Origin: Variovorax sp. Sphag1AA
GTDB lineage: Bacteria; Pseudomonadota; Gammaproteobacteria; Burkholderiales; Burkholderiaceae_C
DNA length: 64,000 nt
Direction of reading: 5' to 3'
Assembly: GCF_014192575.1 (NCBI RefSeq)
Contig: NZ_JACHYC010000007.1
Location: 186,001-250,000 of the forward strand
In this document: positions 52,401 to 61,957 of the stretch, one piece after another
How the letters are laid out: each line of letters begins with the position of its first letter
Numbering within the stretch: the stretch's first letter is position 1
Position numbers and translations under genes: made by a program
The notes under the pieces: model-generated
Seen by the model: the letters and a program-made list of their open reading frames with translations, nothing else
Databases searched by the model: none
What the model was told of the DNA's origin: nothing

Positions 52401-53602
52401 TGATCGGGACCCTCGGGGTCCTCCCCGAGGCCACGCAGACCTAGTCCGAGCCGACTGCCGCAAGTCAAGATAACGCCCATCGTCAGGAACACACCGGTCA
52501 CGCCGGTGAGGAGCCCGGCCATTCCGAAGAGCAGGGGCATACCGACACTTGATGCATTGATCATGATGAGCCGTACTGCCAGCACCTCGCCATGGCGTTC
52601 ACGCGGTGTGATCTGGTGGAGCATGCTCATGACCATAGGCTGCACCACGCTAAGCACAAAACCCAGAGCGGCGGAACAGGCGCCCATACCCAGGGCGGTG
52701 GAGGTGAGCGGATAGAGCAGGAAGAGCACGCCCGCCGAGGCCGTGGCGGATGTGATCAGCACCCACTCCTGAAGGCGCCCAGCGAAGAGAGGCATCACGA
52801 CGCGGACGCAAGCGGCAGCCAGCGCAAAGCCGCCAAGGATGCTGCCGATCACCGAGGCCTGCAGCCCGCGCTCGTGCCCCAGTACAGGAACCATGAATCC
52901 ATGCAGGTCCCATGAGGCAGTCATGAACCAGTTCATCAACAGAAGCCGGCGCATGCCCGGACTGCGCAGCAGGTCCCAGGCAGCACCCTTCCCGGGAGCA
53001 ACAGGCTCCTGCGGCAACTCGCGCGCCCCGCGCAACAGGATCCACCCCACTAGAGGCATGCATGCCAGCATGAGAAACGCCGCCTGGAAGCCCGCGAAAT
53101 CGATCACCAGGCCGCTCGCGAACGGGCCGATGAAGTTCGACGCTGCGGGCGCGATCGCGAGCCACGAAAAGGCTTGCTGTCGCTCAGCGACCGAGTTCGC
53201 CATCCGTCCAACATGCCGCTGCACAGCTATGGTCGCTGCGCCTATGGACCCGCCGCACAGCAGCGCTGTGAGACATAGCACTGGATAAATCGGCCAGATT
53301 GCTGCGAGTCCAACGCCCACGGATGCGGCAATGACCGCCAGCCCGACAGGTCGCTTCAGTCCGTGCCGATCGGCATAGCGACCTGCGGGCAGGGACAGAA
53401 AGATCTGGGTCAGTGCGAAGAGGGCCACCAGGAGGCCGACCCCACCCTTCCCGTGACCCTGATTCAGCGCCAGCAGAGGTGCCGCCATGCGCGAACCGGT
53501 CATGGACGCGTGAAGGCATACGTGTCCGATGATGATCCGCGCAAGTTGCGTACGACGCGCTTGTGCGCTGTGGTCCAAAGACACGTTGGCGTCCGAGTGC
53601 AC
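52397..53602 (-). CDS. MFS transporter
   Basis: The 401-residue protein has about twelve membrane segments and an MFS motif A-like loop (GRYADRHGLKRPVGL) between the second and third. It is probably a drug or acid exporter or an uptake carrier for the pathway substrate. It lies three bases after the GST gene, so they share a transcript. Confidence 0.88.
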   Translation of the reverse strand: MHSDANVSLDHSAQARRTQLARIIIGHVCLHASMTGSRMAAPLLALNQGHGKGGVGLLVALFALTQIFLSLPAGRYADRHGLKRPVGLAVIAASVGVGLAAIWPIYPVLCLTALLCGGSIGAATIAVQRHVGRMANSVAERQQAFSWLAIAPAASNFIGPFASGLVIDFAGFQAAFLMLACMPLVGWILLRGARELPQEPVAPGKGAAWDLLRSPGMRRLLLMNWFMTASWDLHGFMVPVLGHERGLQASVIGSILGGFALAAACVRVVMPLFAGRLQEWVLITSATASAGVLFLLYPLTSTALGMGACSAALGFVLSVVQPMVMSMLHQITPRERHGEVLAVRLIMINASSVGMPLLFGMAGLLTGVTGVFLTMGVILTCGSRLGLGLRGLGEDPEGPDH

Positions 53603-53605
53603 TGC

Positions 53606-54211
53606 CTACTTCTGGCCACGATGGCGAGTCGATGCGAAGCTGACGCGCCCGCTGAACTCGCCAAACCATTCGGCAAGCTGCGGGGCCGCCTCGCGCCACG
53701 CGAGCTCTGCGAACCGATAGTCGAGCCAGCCTAGGGCGCATGCTACGGCGATCGAGCCGATGTCCACTCCCGCCGGGGGCTTCGATTCAAGAGATGCGAT
53801 TGCGCGAAGAACCTTGGCTGTCTGTGCTTGCACCCAGTTGCCGTACCGGAAGGCCACTGGCCTAACCTGCTCAAGCCGCACGAGTTGTGCTGCCTCCAAT
53901 AGGCCGTTGGCCAGTGCGTTGTACCGTAGTGCGTGCCAGCGCGCACTACGCTCGGCTGGAAACCAGACGGTATCGCCGGCCAACACGCTGAGATATTCGC
54001 AAATCACGTCGGAATCGAAAAGTGCCATGCCTTCGTCCGTGACGAAGGCGGGAATCTTTCCGAGCGGATTGATCGCCAATACGCCCTGATCGGGCTCGTA
54101 GGGGGAGTGATTGACCAACTCCTTCTCGATGCGACCCTCGAGCCCGAGCTCGATCGCGAGGACCATTACCTTGCGAACGTAGGGCGAATTGGGGCCGAAC
54201 TTGAGCTTCAT
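53606..54211 (-). CDS. Glutathione S-transferase family protein
   Basis: The 201-residue product starts at the ATG at 54211 (MKLKFGPNSPYVRKVMV) and has an N-terminal thioredoxin-like domain with a Ser-Pro-Tyr active-site region (SPYVRK), GKIPAF with the cis-proline and FDSDVICEYL. The C-terminal helical domain follows. It may detoxify or isomerise a pathway intermediate. It lies 32 bases after the aldehyde dehydrogenase gene. Confidence 0.85.
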   Translation of the reverse strand: MKLKFGPNSPYVRKVMVLAIELGLEGRIEKELVNHSPYEPDQGVLAINPLGKIPAFVTDEGMALFDSDVICEYLSVLAGDTVWFPAERSARWHALRYNALANGLLEAAQLVRLEQVRPVAFRYGNWVQAQTAKVLRAIASLESKPPAGVDIGSIAVACALGWLDYRFAELAWREAAPQLAEWFGEFSGRVSFASTRHRGQK

Positions 54212-54243
54212 GAGGGGGAGCGCTGCCAGATTGTTCCCGCCGG

Positions 54244-55722
54244 TCAAAGCTTCATCGCGAACGGATCGCGTTCCTCGTCAGAGAAGTTGATCATCACGTT
54301 CTTTGTCGTTGTGAAGGCGTTCAAGGCCTCCTCTCCGCGCTCGCGGCCGGAGCCGCTGTCCTTGACGCCGCCGAAGGGTGCCTGGGCGGCTGCTGCACGG
54401 TACGTGTTGACCCAGACCATGCCCGCGTGAATCTCGCGCGAGACCCGCAAGGCGCGAGAGACGTTGGTGGTCCAGATGCCCGCCGCAAGCCCGTATTTCG
54501 TGTCATTTCCGATAGCGATGGCCTCTTCCTCCGTGTCGAAGGGGATGATCGAGAGCACAGGGCCGAAGATCTCCTCCTGCGCGACAGCCATCGAATTGCG
54601 CACCTCCCCGAAAATTGTGGGCTCGATGAAGAAACCCCGGCCGAGGTCTGGTCCGGAAGCTTCCTTGCCGCCCGTGAGCAGTCGTGCTCCTTCCTTGATC
54701 GCACCCTCGATCGACTGCATGATGCGCTCGAACTGGGGTTGATTTGCTGCCGTTCCCATTTCGGTCTTCGGATCGATAGGATTGCCCATCTTGATCATCT
54801 TGGCACGCGCGACGAGCGTCTCGGAGACCTCCTCATAGACTTTGCGCTGCACGAGCAGGCGAGAGCCTGCGATGCAAGACTGCCCCGTCCCCCCATAGAT
54901 GCCCGCGAGAGCGCCGATGGTCGCCTTCTTGATGTCTGCGTCCTCGAAGATGATGTTGGGCGATTTGCCGCCAAGCTCCATCGTGACGGGAACGAGCAAG
55001 CGACCGGCGGTAGCAGAGATTTCCCGCCCGACGCCTGGGCTGCCCGTAAAGGTCACATGGTCGACTCGGCCGCTAGTGAGCAGTGCCTTGCCCACGCGAT
55101 AGTCACCTGTCACAACGTTGACAACGCCAGGAGGGAACCCCGCCTGCTCGATCAGCTTGGCGAATTCGAGCGTCGTGCAGGAGGCCTGTTCCGAGGGCTT
55201 GATGACGATGCAATTGCCGGCAGCGATCGCTGGCGCCAGCTTGTTCGACAGCAGGTGCATGGGGGAATTCCACGCCGTGATCGCCACCACCACCCCCACC
55301 GGCTCACGACGCGTGTAGTTGAGGACGTCCCGCTCATCGAGCGGCATGCTCTGGCCCCACAGCTTGTCCGCGTAGCCCGCGTAGAAGCGGTACGCGCGCG
55401 CCGCAAAAAGCTGCTGCGAACGAGTTTCACGGATCACCTTGCCGTTGTCAGTGCTCTCGAGCACGCTCATGCGATCTGCGTCGGCCTGAAGGAGGTCAGC
55501 CAGGCGGTTCAAAAGCTTGGCGCGCTCCAAGCCCGAAGTCTTGCTCCAGTGGGTGTCGAACGCGCGTCGCGCCGCCGCTATCGCCTCGGCCACCTGAGCA
55601 TCGGTCGCCTGCGGCACCATCGCCCAAGGCTCTCGAGTGTAAGGATTGATCGAGGGAAAGAGCTCCTGGTCGGCTTCGGCTAACCATTTTCCATCGATGA
55701 AGAGCTTGTACGCGTTTGTCAT
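54244..55722 (-). CDS. NAD(P)-dependent aldehyde dehydrogenase, copy 1
   Basis: The 492-residue enzyme has the ALDH motifs AWNSPM, VTFTGSPGVGREI, the general base Glu in MELGGKSPN and the catalytic Cys in GGTGQSCIAGSR. It would oxidise the aldehyde made by a GMC oxidoreductase to the acid. It is the first gene of the minus-strand ALDH-GST-MFS transcript. Confidence 0.92.
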   Translation of the reverse strand: MTNAYKLFIDGKWLAEADQELFPSINPYTREPWAMVPQATDAQVAEAIAAARRAFDTHWSKTSGLERAKLLNRLADLLQADADRMSVLESTDNGKVIRETRSQQLFAARAYRFYAGYADKLWGQSMPLDERDVLNYTRREPVGVVVAITAWNSPMHLLSNKLAPAIAAGNCIVIKPSEQASCTTLEFAKLIEQAGFPPGVVNVVTGDYRVGKALLTSGRVDHVTFTGSPGVGREISATAGRLLVPVTMELGGKSPNIIFEDADIKKATIGALAGIYGGTGQSCIAGSRLLVQRKVYEEVSETLVARAKMIKMGNPIDPKTEMGTAANQPQFERIMQSIEGAIKEGARLLTGGKEASGPDLGRGFFIEPTIFGEVRNSMAVAQEEIFGPVLSIIPFDTEEEAIAIGNDTKYGLAAGIWTTNVSRALRVSREIHAGMVWVNTYRAAAAQAPFGGVKDSGSGRERGEEALNAFTTTKNVMINFSDEERDPFAMKL

Positions 55723-56212
55723 GGCTGTGCTGGAAGAGTGTGTTGAGTTGCTGGTGGCAGAGGCCGAGTTGATGGCCTCGAGGAGGGGCTGCAGGCCAAC
55801 TGCGCTCGGGCGCAGTCGGCCTGCAGCCTCATCTTCTCTGTGCGCGGGATGGAATCACAACTTGAGTGATTGCAATGCGCATGCCAATCGCGTCCGTCCT
55901 ACATCGTCGTCGCGCAAGCTGGTGGCTTGCCTCCCAGGCCGCCCTCAGCGATGAGCGACGAGTCCTTGCTCGCGGAAGACAAGTGTGTGCGACGGGGACG
56001 GTCGTGTCGTTGCAGCAGACATCGCGCGTGAGTTTCAAGATTCGCGGCCCCCCTATTCGCGCAACACATTCGAGGGAATGTCGGCCCTTGTCCTTTGGAG
56101 CTCGAGTGGCATGCAGTTTGCACCGCTTGCGAGTACGAGCGCGAGAAGCGCACCTGGCGGCCACGCGCCGAGGCGGAATTTTCAGTTTTTGCATACCTAG
56201 AGAAGGAGACAG
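55723..56212. other. Divergent promoter region between ALDH and the second Bug gene
   Basis: No gene is seen. It must carry promoters for both directions. The plus-strand ribosome site AAGGAG (56203-56208) lies four bases before the ATG at 56213. Confidence 0.35.
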
Positions 56213-57214
56213 ATGATTGATCCGAAACAGCGACCGACTGCAATGACGCGCCGGACCGCGCTAGGCCTTGGCGTGGGGCTCGTTGCGGGCCTTTCCGGCG
56301 GTGCGGCGATTGCGCAGTCATATCCCTCGAAGCCGATCCGCATCATCGTGGGCTTCGTCCCGGGCGGTTCTACGGATTTCGGCGGGCGCATGATTGCGGC
56401 GGGCCTTGCAGATGCGCTGGGTGTCTCCGTCGTGGTGGAGAACAGGGCCGGCGCCACGGGCGTCATTGCAACCGAGTACGTCGCCAATTCGCCTCCGGAT
56501 GGCTACACACTGTTGGTCGGCACGGCTACGCCGGTCATCATTGCGCCGCAGGCGATGGGTCGCCAATCATTCAATGCCTTGACAGACTTGACGCCCGTCA
56601 ACATGGTCGGAGAGTCGCCGATGGCGCTTGCGGTGAACCCGAAGCTTGGCGTGAAGCGGCTCAAGGACCTCGTGGCGCTTTCCCGCACGCGTCCAGTCAC
56701 CGTCGGCACATCCGGTGTGGGCGGTGCGCTTCACCTGCTGGTCGAGAGCCTGATCCAATCGACAGGCGGCAATTTCGTGGTCGTGCCCTACAAGGGAACC
56801 GGCCCCACCGTCACCGATGCCATTGCCGGCCACATCGACGCCACTGTCTCGGATATTGGCTCGTTCCTGCCTTTCCACAATGACGGAAAGCTGCTCGTGT
56901 TGGGGATCGCTTCTGAGAAGCGTATGGACGCACTTCCTGACATTCCGACGTTGCAGGAAGACGTGCCAGGGACCGTGATGGTCAGCTGGACTGGGCTCTT
57001 CGCTCCCGGGAAGACGCCCAAGCCCATCATTGACACCTTGAATGCAGGCCTCATGAAGATGATTGCGCGAGACGATGTGCGCAAGCAGTTCGTGAAGGCG
57101 GGTGCCACGGTGTACGCGCAGGCGAATCCAGCAGCGTTCCAAAAGCTGGTGGCGAATGACTACCAACGCTTTGGGAAGCTCATCAAGGAGCGCGGCATCG
57201 TTATCAAGGAATGA
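56213..57214 (+). CDS. Bug-family (TctC-like) periplasmic binding protein, copy 2
   Basis: The 333-residue product has a signal sequence (TRRTALGLGVGLVAG, cleaved near AIAQ). Bug motifs include IRIIVGFVPGGSTDFGGRM, VENRAGATGV, DGYTLLVGTATPVI and VVPYKGTGPTVTD. It is clearly paralogous to the protein at 48718. It heads the second plus-strand catabolic set. Confidence 0.9.
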   Translation: MIDPKQRPTAMTRRTALGLGVGLVAGLSGGAAIAQSYPSKPIRIIVGFVPGGSTDFGGRMIAAGLADALGVSVVVENRAGATGVIATEYVANSPPDGYTLLVGTATPVIIAPQAMGRQSFNALTDLTPVNMVGESPMALAVNPKLGVKRLKDLVALSRTRPVTVGTSGVGGALHLLVESLIQSTGGNFVVVPYKGTGPTVTDAIAGHIDATVSDIGSFLPFHNDGKLLVLGIASEKRMDALPDIPTLQEDVPGTVMVSWTGLFAPGKTPKPIIDTLNAGLMKMIARDDVRKQFVKAGATVYAQANPAAFQKLVANDYQRFGKLIKERGIVIKE

Positions 57215-57295
57215 TGCACACGGCACTTGAGGCCTTTTCCTGACAGATAGACCGGGTCCGATGGACCCGCCCGAACCAACCATCTGGAGTAACTT

Positions 57296-57640
57296 GTGAC
57301 ACTGCCTACCGCATCTTCTGAATCTGCCCGCATCTATGAACAGGTGCCGGAGCTTGCACGCCTTCGCAAGGATGTGCTGCTCGGCGACGTTTGGGAGCAG
57401 CCCGAGCTTTCGCGGCGCGACCGCATTCTCGTGACGCTTGGCGTACTCGCCGCCGGCGGCAAGATCGACGAGATGAAAGCCTGGATGTCCCGTGGTCTGG
57501 AAGCCGGGATCACGCTCGATGAGCTGCGTGGCCTGATCGTTCAAGTCACCTTCTACGCAGGATGGCCCGCAGGCCTCGCTGCCGGCCGGGCCGCGCTTGC
57601 ACTGTTCGAAGCCGAAGGCAAGCAAGGGACAGTGAAATGA
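57296..57640 (+). CDS. Carboxymuconolactone decarboxylase-like protein
   Basis: The 114-residue protein starts at GTG 57296 behind GGAG. It has the CMD/AhpD-like helical fold ending in VQVTFYAGWPAGLAAGRAALALF, the conserved C-terminal helix of gamma-CMD (PcaC). There is no CxxC, so a disulfide-reductase role is unlikely. It is coupled by ATGA overlap to the next gene. Confidence 0.85.
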   Translation: MTLPTASSESARIYEQVPELARLRKDVLLGDVWEQPELSRRDRILVTLGVLAAGGKIDEMKAWMSRGLEAGITLDELRGLIVQVTFYAGWPAGLAAGRAALALFEAEGKQGTVK

Positions 57641-58962
57641 GGGTGGGGTATATCGGCCTCGGTTCGATGGGCGGCGTCCTCGCACGTCGCCTTGTAGGCG
57701 CGTACCCCCTCACGGTCTGGGACCTCAATGAAGGGGCGGCCGAAACGTTCAAGGAACTGGGAGCCACAGTCGCCCCTACGGCGGCTGACCTCGCGCGCGA
57801 GTGCGACATCATCCTGCTATGCCTGCCACGGACGTCGGATGTGCGCAAGCTGATGTTCGGCGCTGGCGGTCTGGCCGAAGGTTTGTCCGCTGGCAAGCTC
57901 GTGGTGGACCAAACGAGCGGCGTGCCAGGCGAGACCGTGGTGATCGCCAACGAGCTGGCCGAGCGCGGAATCGCCATGATGGACGCGCCGGTCTCCGGTG
58001 GCGTGGTCGGTGCAGCCTCTGGCACGATCACGATCATGGCGTCGGGGACGCAGGCGGACCACGACCGAGCTCTCCCGGTGCTGAAAGCGATCAGCTCCAA
58101 CGTGTTTCGTTGTGGCGCACGCGTGGGTGACGGGCAAGCGATGAAGCTCGTCAACAACCTGCTGAGCGCCGGGTGTCGGCTTGCGGCGCTCGAGGTCGTG
58201 GCGCTCGGAAGAAAGCTTGGACTGTCGCTCGCGGCAATCACAGACGCAATCAACAGCGGCCCGGCTTGCAATCGCACGACGAAGGTCACGCTGCAAGGCA
58301 TCGTTGATGGAAAGGCGGCGGTCTCCAACTTCGCCATGGCGCTGATGCTCAAGGACATCAGCCAATCCATTCAGCTGGGGAAGGTCTGCGGCGTGCCGAC
58401 GACGTTGGCGAACATCGTGCGGGGACTGCTGCAGATCGGGGTGAGTACGCTGGGCAAGGACGTGCAGTTCGACCGTGTCATGGGATTGATCGAGTCAATG
58501 GCGGGAACGCGCATCGTCGATCCAGCCGATGCTGAGGAAGGTCCCTATCCGAACGCACAGGTGGCAGGAGAGAAGGAACTCCATCTCATTCAGAACGCGG
58601 TGGCAGCTTGCAACCTCCTGCTGACCTACGAGGCTGCTTCGATCGCCGTCGCCTACGGGCTCAAGCTCTCTGACGTCGACATGCTGATCAACAAGAGCAC
58701 TGGCTGGAGCGCCGCTTCGGAGCGAATTCTGCCTTCGCTCTCGTCTGCCAAGACGACCTCTACCGTGAAGCTGCACGCAATGGTGGACGATCTGATGCTG
58801 GTCAGCCAACTGGCCATTGAGCAAGGCGCTCCGATGCTGATTGCCAGCACAGTCGGTAGTCTGTACGAGATCGGCGCGCACAAGCTTGGACCTCAGGCCA
58901 GCATTGATTCGATGGCCAAGCTCTACGAGTCCATGGCTGGCATTGCATTTGAGGGGGCCTGA
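57637..58962 (+). CDS. Beta-hydroxyacid dehydrogenase family protein with duplicated C-terminal domain
   Basis: The 441-residue protein is about 145 residues longer than usual. Residues 1-160 are the NAD(P) domain (YIGLGSMGGVLARRL, DAPVSGGVVGAASG). Residues 163-290 are the helical C-terminal domain with Lys170 in AMKLVNNLL. Residues 310-434 repeat this domain (LHLIQNAVAACNLLL... ending LYESMAG, parallel to LIESMAG at 284-290), with His at the Lys place. The second copy probably replaces the partner subunit's domain or is regulatory. The ATG overlaps the preceding stop (ATGA). Confidence 0.85.
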   Translation: MRVGYIGLGSMGGVLARRLVGAYPLTVWDLNEGAAETFKELGATVAPTAADLARECDIILLCLPRTSDVRKLMFGAGGLAEGLSAGKLVVDQTSGVPGETVVIANELAERGIAMMDAPVSGGVVGAASGTITIMASGTQADHDRALPVLKAISSNVFRCGARVGDGQAMKLVNNLLSAGCRLAALEVVALGRKLGLSLAAITDAINSGPACNRTTKVTLQGIVDGKAAVSNFAMALMLKDISQSIQLGKVCGVPTTLANIVRGLLQIGVSTLGKDVQFDRVMGLIESMAGTRIVDPADAEEGPYPNAQVAGEKELHLIQNAVAACNLLLTYEAASIAVAYGLKLSDVDMLINKSTGWSAASERILPSLSSAKTTSTVKLHAMVDDLMLVSQLAIEQGAPMLIASTVGSLYEIGAHKLGPQASIDSMAKLYESMAGIAFEGA

Positions 58963-58965
58963 GAC

Positions 58966-60039
58966 ATGGCCAACGAATCGCGCTCTTCCGCTACCCCGCA
59001 AGCTACGTCTCTATTCACGGCCACGCGCGCGCCGGACCATGCCTGGTTGGACCGTGTGCCCGCAGAGGCCCCGATCGAGCCGGAGCTGGCGATTGTCGAT
59101 CCACACATGCACCTCTGGGATCACAAGACCGGGTACAGGTACTTCGTACCTGAGTTTGCACGCGACGTCGCGGCTTCGGGTCACACCATCGATGCAACGG
59201 TGTTCATCGAATGCCATGCGATGTATCGTGCAACTGGGCCCGAGCATCTGCGCTGGGTAGGAGAGACGGAATTCGCAGTCGGAATGGCGGCGATGGCAGC
59301 AAGCGGCAAGTACACCAACTGTCAGGCTGCGGCCGCCATTGTTGGCTACGCGGATTTGACCCTCGGGGATCGGACGCGCGCAACCCTTGAAGCTCACGTC
59401 GAAGCTGCCAACGGTCGCTTTCGGGGCGTGCGGCAGCGCGGCAAGTGGGACCCGGATCCGGCCGTGAATGGTCCGGTCGGCGCGGATCGCACGGGCGTAT
59501 ACCTGGAGAAGGAATTCGGAGAGGGCATTGACTTGCTGACCTCGATGGGATTGTCATTCGATGCCAGCGTCTTTCACACTCAACTCTCGCAGGTTACCGC
59601 GCTCGCGCGGGCCCATCCGGACGCGACGATCGTGCTGGTGCACACAGGTAGTCCGCTTGGGCATTCGTCATATGTGGGCAGGGAAGCGGAGGTTCACGCC
59701 AACTGGTTGGCCGGCATGAAGGAACTCGCCACTTGCCCCAATGTGTCGGTCAAGTTGGGTGGGCTCCTGATGTGCCTTGGAAATTTTGACTTCAGCACTG
59801 CGGAGATCCCGCCCACCTCGGAGCAACTGGAGCGATTGTGGCGACCCTATCTTGAGCCGTGTCTCGAGCTTTTCGGGGCGGAGCGCTGCATGGCCTCGTC
59901 CAACTTTCCCGTGGAGAAGGCCGGCATGCCGTACGGGACAGTCTGGAATATGTTCAAGCGCTTGATCGCTGGCTGTTCTCTCGAGGAGAAGAAGCTGATC
60001 CTCGGCGGCACCGCGCGCCGCATCTACCGCCTGCCATGA
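58966..60039 (+). CDS. COG3618-type amidohydrolase, copy 3
   Basis: The 357-residue protein has the metal motif DPHMHLWD, MYRATGPEHLRWVGETEF, VLVHTGSPLGH and MASSNFPVEKAG. It is closest to the copy at 38838. It starts three bases after the dehydrogenase gene stops. Confidence 0.88.
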   Translation: MANESRSSATPQATSLFTATRAPDHAWLDRVPAEAPIEPELAIVDPHMHLWDHKTGYRYFVPEFARDVAASGHTIDATVFIECHAMYRATGPEHLRWVGETEFAVGMAAMAASGKYTNCQAAAAIVGYADLTLGDRTRATLEAHVEAANGRFRGVRQRGKWDPDPAVNGPVGADRTGVYLEKEFGEGIDLLTSMGLSFDASVFHTQLSQVTALARAHPDATIVLVHTGSPLGHSSYVGREAEVHANWLAGMKELATCPNVSVKLGGLLMCLGNFDFSTAEIPPTSEQLERLWRPYLEPCLELFGAERCMASSNFPVEKAGMPYGTVWNMFKRLIAGCSLEEKKLILGGTARRIYRLP

Positions 60040-60299
60040 CTCGCACTGCATCGATAGTCGCGCAGAGTTTGAAGGTATGTCCTGGAAGGCAATCGAGGTC
60101 AGGACCTTCGTGCTGCCGGCCAGCATGTCGGCACTTCTGCTCGAGCTTGCAGCCGTAGCAACGACGAGAAGGTGATCGCAAGCGGTGAGATTTACCCCCG
60201 GGAGGTATCGCCACCAAGGCATACGGCACCTGAAGAGTCTGCCGTCGGCCATGAACGGGCTCCATCGCTTCACCCGCGACCACTTCCAGTGGGGCTCGC

Positions 60300-61919
60300 A
60301 TGGCCCCCAAGGAGATGAATTTGAGTGAGTTTGACTATGTGGTCGTTGGGGGTGGCGCTGCCGGAGCAGTCGTAGCGCGACGTTTGGTAGACAGCGGGGC
60401 GAGCGTTCTGCTGCTGGAAGCAGGCAAGTCTGATCGACATCCCTACGTGCGTGTTCCAGCGGGATTCTTTCGTGTCCTTAAATCCGGCCATTCCAGCTGG
60501 GGCTACAAGATCGAGCCGCAAGCGGGGCTCGGGGGACGCAGCTTCGACTATCCGCGTGGCAAGGTTCTCGGCGGCAGTGGCGCAATCAACGGTCTCGTCC
60601 AGTCCTGGGGCCTGCCATACGACTATGACCGTTGGGCCCGGGATGGTTGCGAGGGATGGTCGTTTGAAGACGTGCGGCCCTTCTTCATGCGTTCGGAGAG
60701 CTATGCATCCGGCGATCCCACCAAGCGAGGACGGGACGGTCCCATAGTTGTGTCCGACTACGCCGATTTGCATCCGGTTGCGCGAGATTTCCTGCGAGCC
60801 GCCGCCGAAACCGGGTTACCCGTGCTGGCGGACTACAACAGCGACTATCGCGCGGGGGTGAGCCAGGCCCAGCAGACTCGAAACGGCCGGTTCCGTGAGA
60901 CGACCGCTACGGCCTATCTGCGGCCTGTCATGGGGCGCTCCAACCTGGCAATCAAGACCTCCGCGTTGGTCTGCTCCATCGATCTGGATGCGAGCCGGTG
61001 CGCCCGTGGCGTCACTTATCGGGTCGATGGCGTGGAGCAGACGGCCACGGCGCGTAGAGAAGTGATCGTATGTGGTGGAACAGTGAACACCCCACACTTG
61101 CTGAACCTGTCCGGCATCGGCCATGGTGAGCAGCTTCAATCCGCCGGTATAGCGGTCAGGCACCACTTGCCAGGCGTCGGACACGGGATGCAGGATCACT
61201 ACACATCCAAGCTTGTACGGCGACTGCGCGGCATGACCACGTTGAACGAGCAGGGCAGGGGTCTGCGCCTCATGGCCGAGGTTTGCAACTACATGGTGCG
61301 TGGCAAGGGAATCCTTACGGCCTCCCCATCGTTTGTCACAGGCTATCTGAAGAGTTCGCCCGAACTCGACATCCCGGATCTCCAGATCTCGTTCATTCCG
61401 GCGAGCTTCGAGCTCGGTGGCAAGTTTGTCCTTGAATCGAAGCCAGGAATGTCGATGGGAGTCTGGCAGATGCGTCCGGAGAGTCGCGGGCATATCCGGA
61501 CGATATCGCCGCGACCGGAAGTGGCTCCGATCATCTCACCCGGCTACCTGCAGTCGGCAGTCGACCAAAAGTGCGTGGTGGCCGGATTGCGCTGGGCTCG
61601 GCGCCTCCTCTTCGCGAAAGCCTTCGCTGCCTACGGCGCCGAGGAGGTGATGCCAGGGGCTGAAATGACGACGGACGAGCAACTGCTGGACTACGCGCGG
61701 CGCGCGGGCGGCACAACCTATCACCCGGTCGGTTCCTGTCGAATGGGAACCGATGACCTGGCGGTGGTGGATAGGGAACTTCGCGTGCGCGGCGTTCGTG
61801 GGCTGCGCATTGCGGACGCCTCGGTCATGCCGTACGTCACTTCCGGCAACACCCACGCGCCGACGGTGATGATCGCGGAGAAAGCCGCGGACCTCATTCT
61901 TCGCAAGCTACCGGCTTAG
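60300..61919 (+). CDS. GMC-family FAD oxidoreductase, copy 2
   Basis: The product has 539 residues if started at ATG 60300. AGGAG lies just before ATG 60315 and six bases before TTG 60321, so a start at 60321 is also possible. Motifs: VVGGGAAGAVVARRL, VLGGSGAINGLV, and the C-terminal HPVGSCRMGTDDLAVVD and SGNTHAPTVMIAEK. It is an alcohol dehydrogenase-like flavoenzyme, paralogous to the one at 50790. Confidence 0.9.
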   Translation: MAPKEMNLSEFDYVVVGGGAAGAVVARRLVDSGASVLLLEAGKSDRHPYVRVPAGFFRVLKSGHSSWGYKIEPQAGLGGRSFDYPRGKVLGGSGAINGLVQSWGLPYDYDRWARDGCEGWSFEDVRPFFMRSESYASGDPTKRGRDGPIVVSDYADLHPVARDFLRAAAETGLPVLADYNSDYRAGVSQAQQTRNGRFRETTATAYLRPVMGRSNLAIKTSALVCSIDLDASRCARGVTYRVDGVEQTATARREVIVCGGTVNTPHLLNLSGIGHGEQLQSAGIAVRHHLPGVGHGMQDHYTSKLVRRLRGMTTLNEQGRGLRLMAEVCNYMVRGKGILTASPSFVTGYLKSSPELDIPDLQISFIPASFELGGKFVLESKPGMSMGVWQMRPESRGHIRTISPRPEVAPIISPGYLQSAVDQKCVVAGLRWARRLLFAKAFAAYGAEEVMPGAEMTTDEQLLDYARRAGGTTYHPVGSCRMGTDDLAVVDRELRVRGVRGLRIADASVMPYVTSGNTHAPTVMIAEKAADLILRKLPA

Positions 61920-61957
61920 GCGGCGCTGCGGCACAACCACCCATCTGGAATACACGA

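Noticed and set aside
54427..55683. 418-residue plus-strand frame
   Set aside because: It is opposite the aldehyde dehydrogenase and Arg/His-rich, with no motif.
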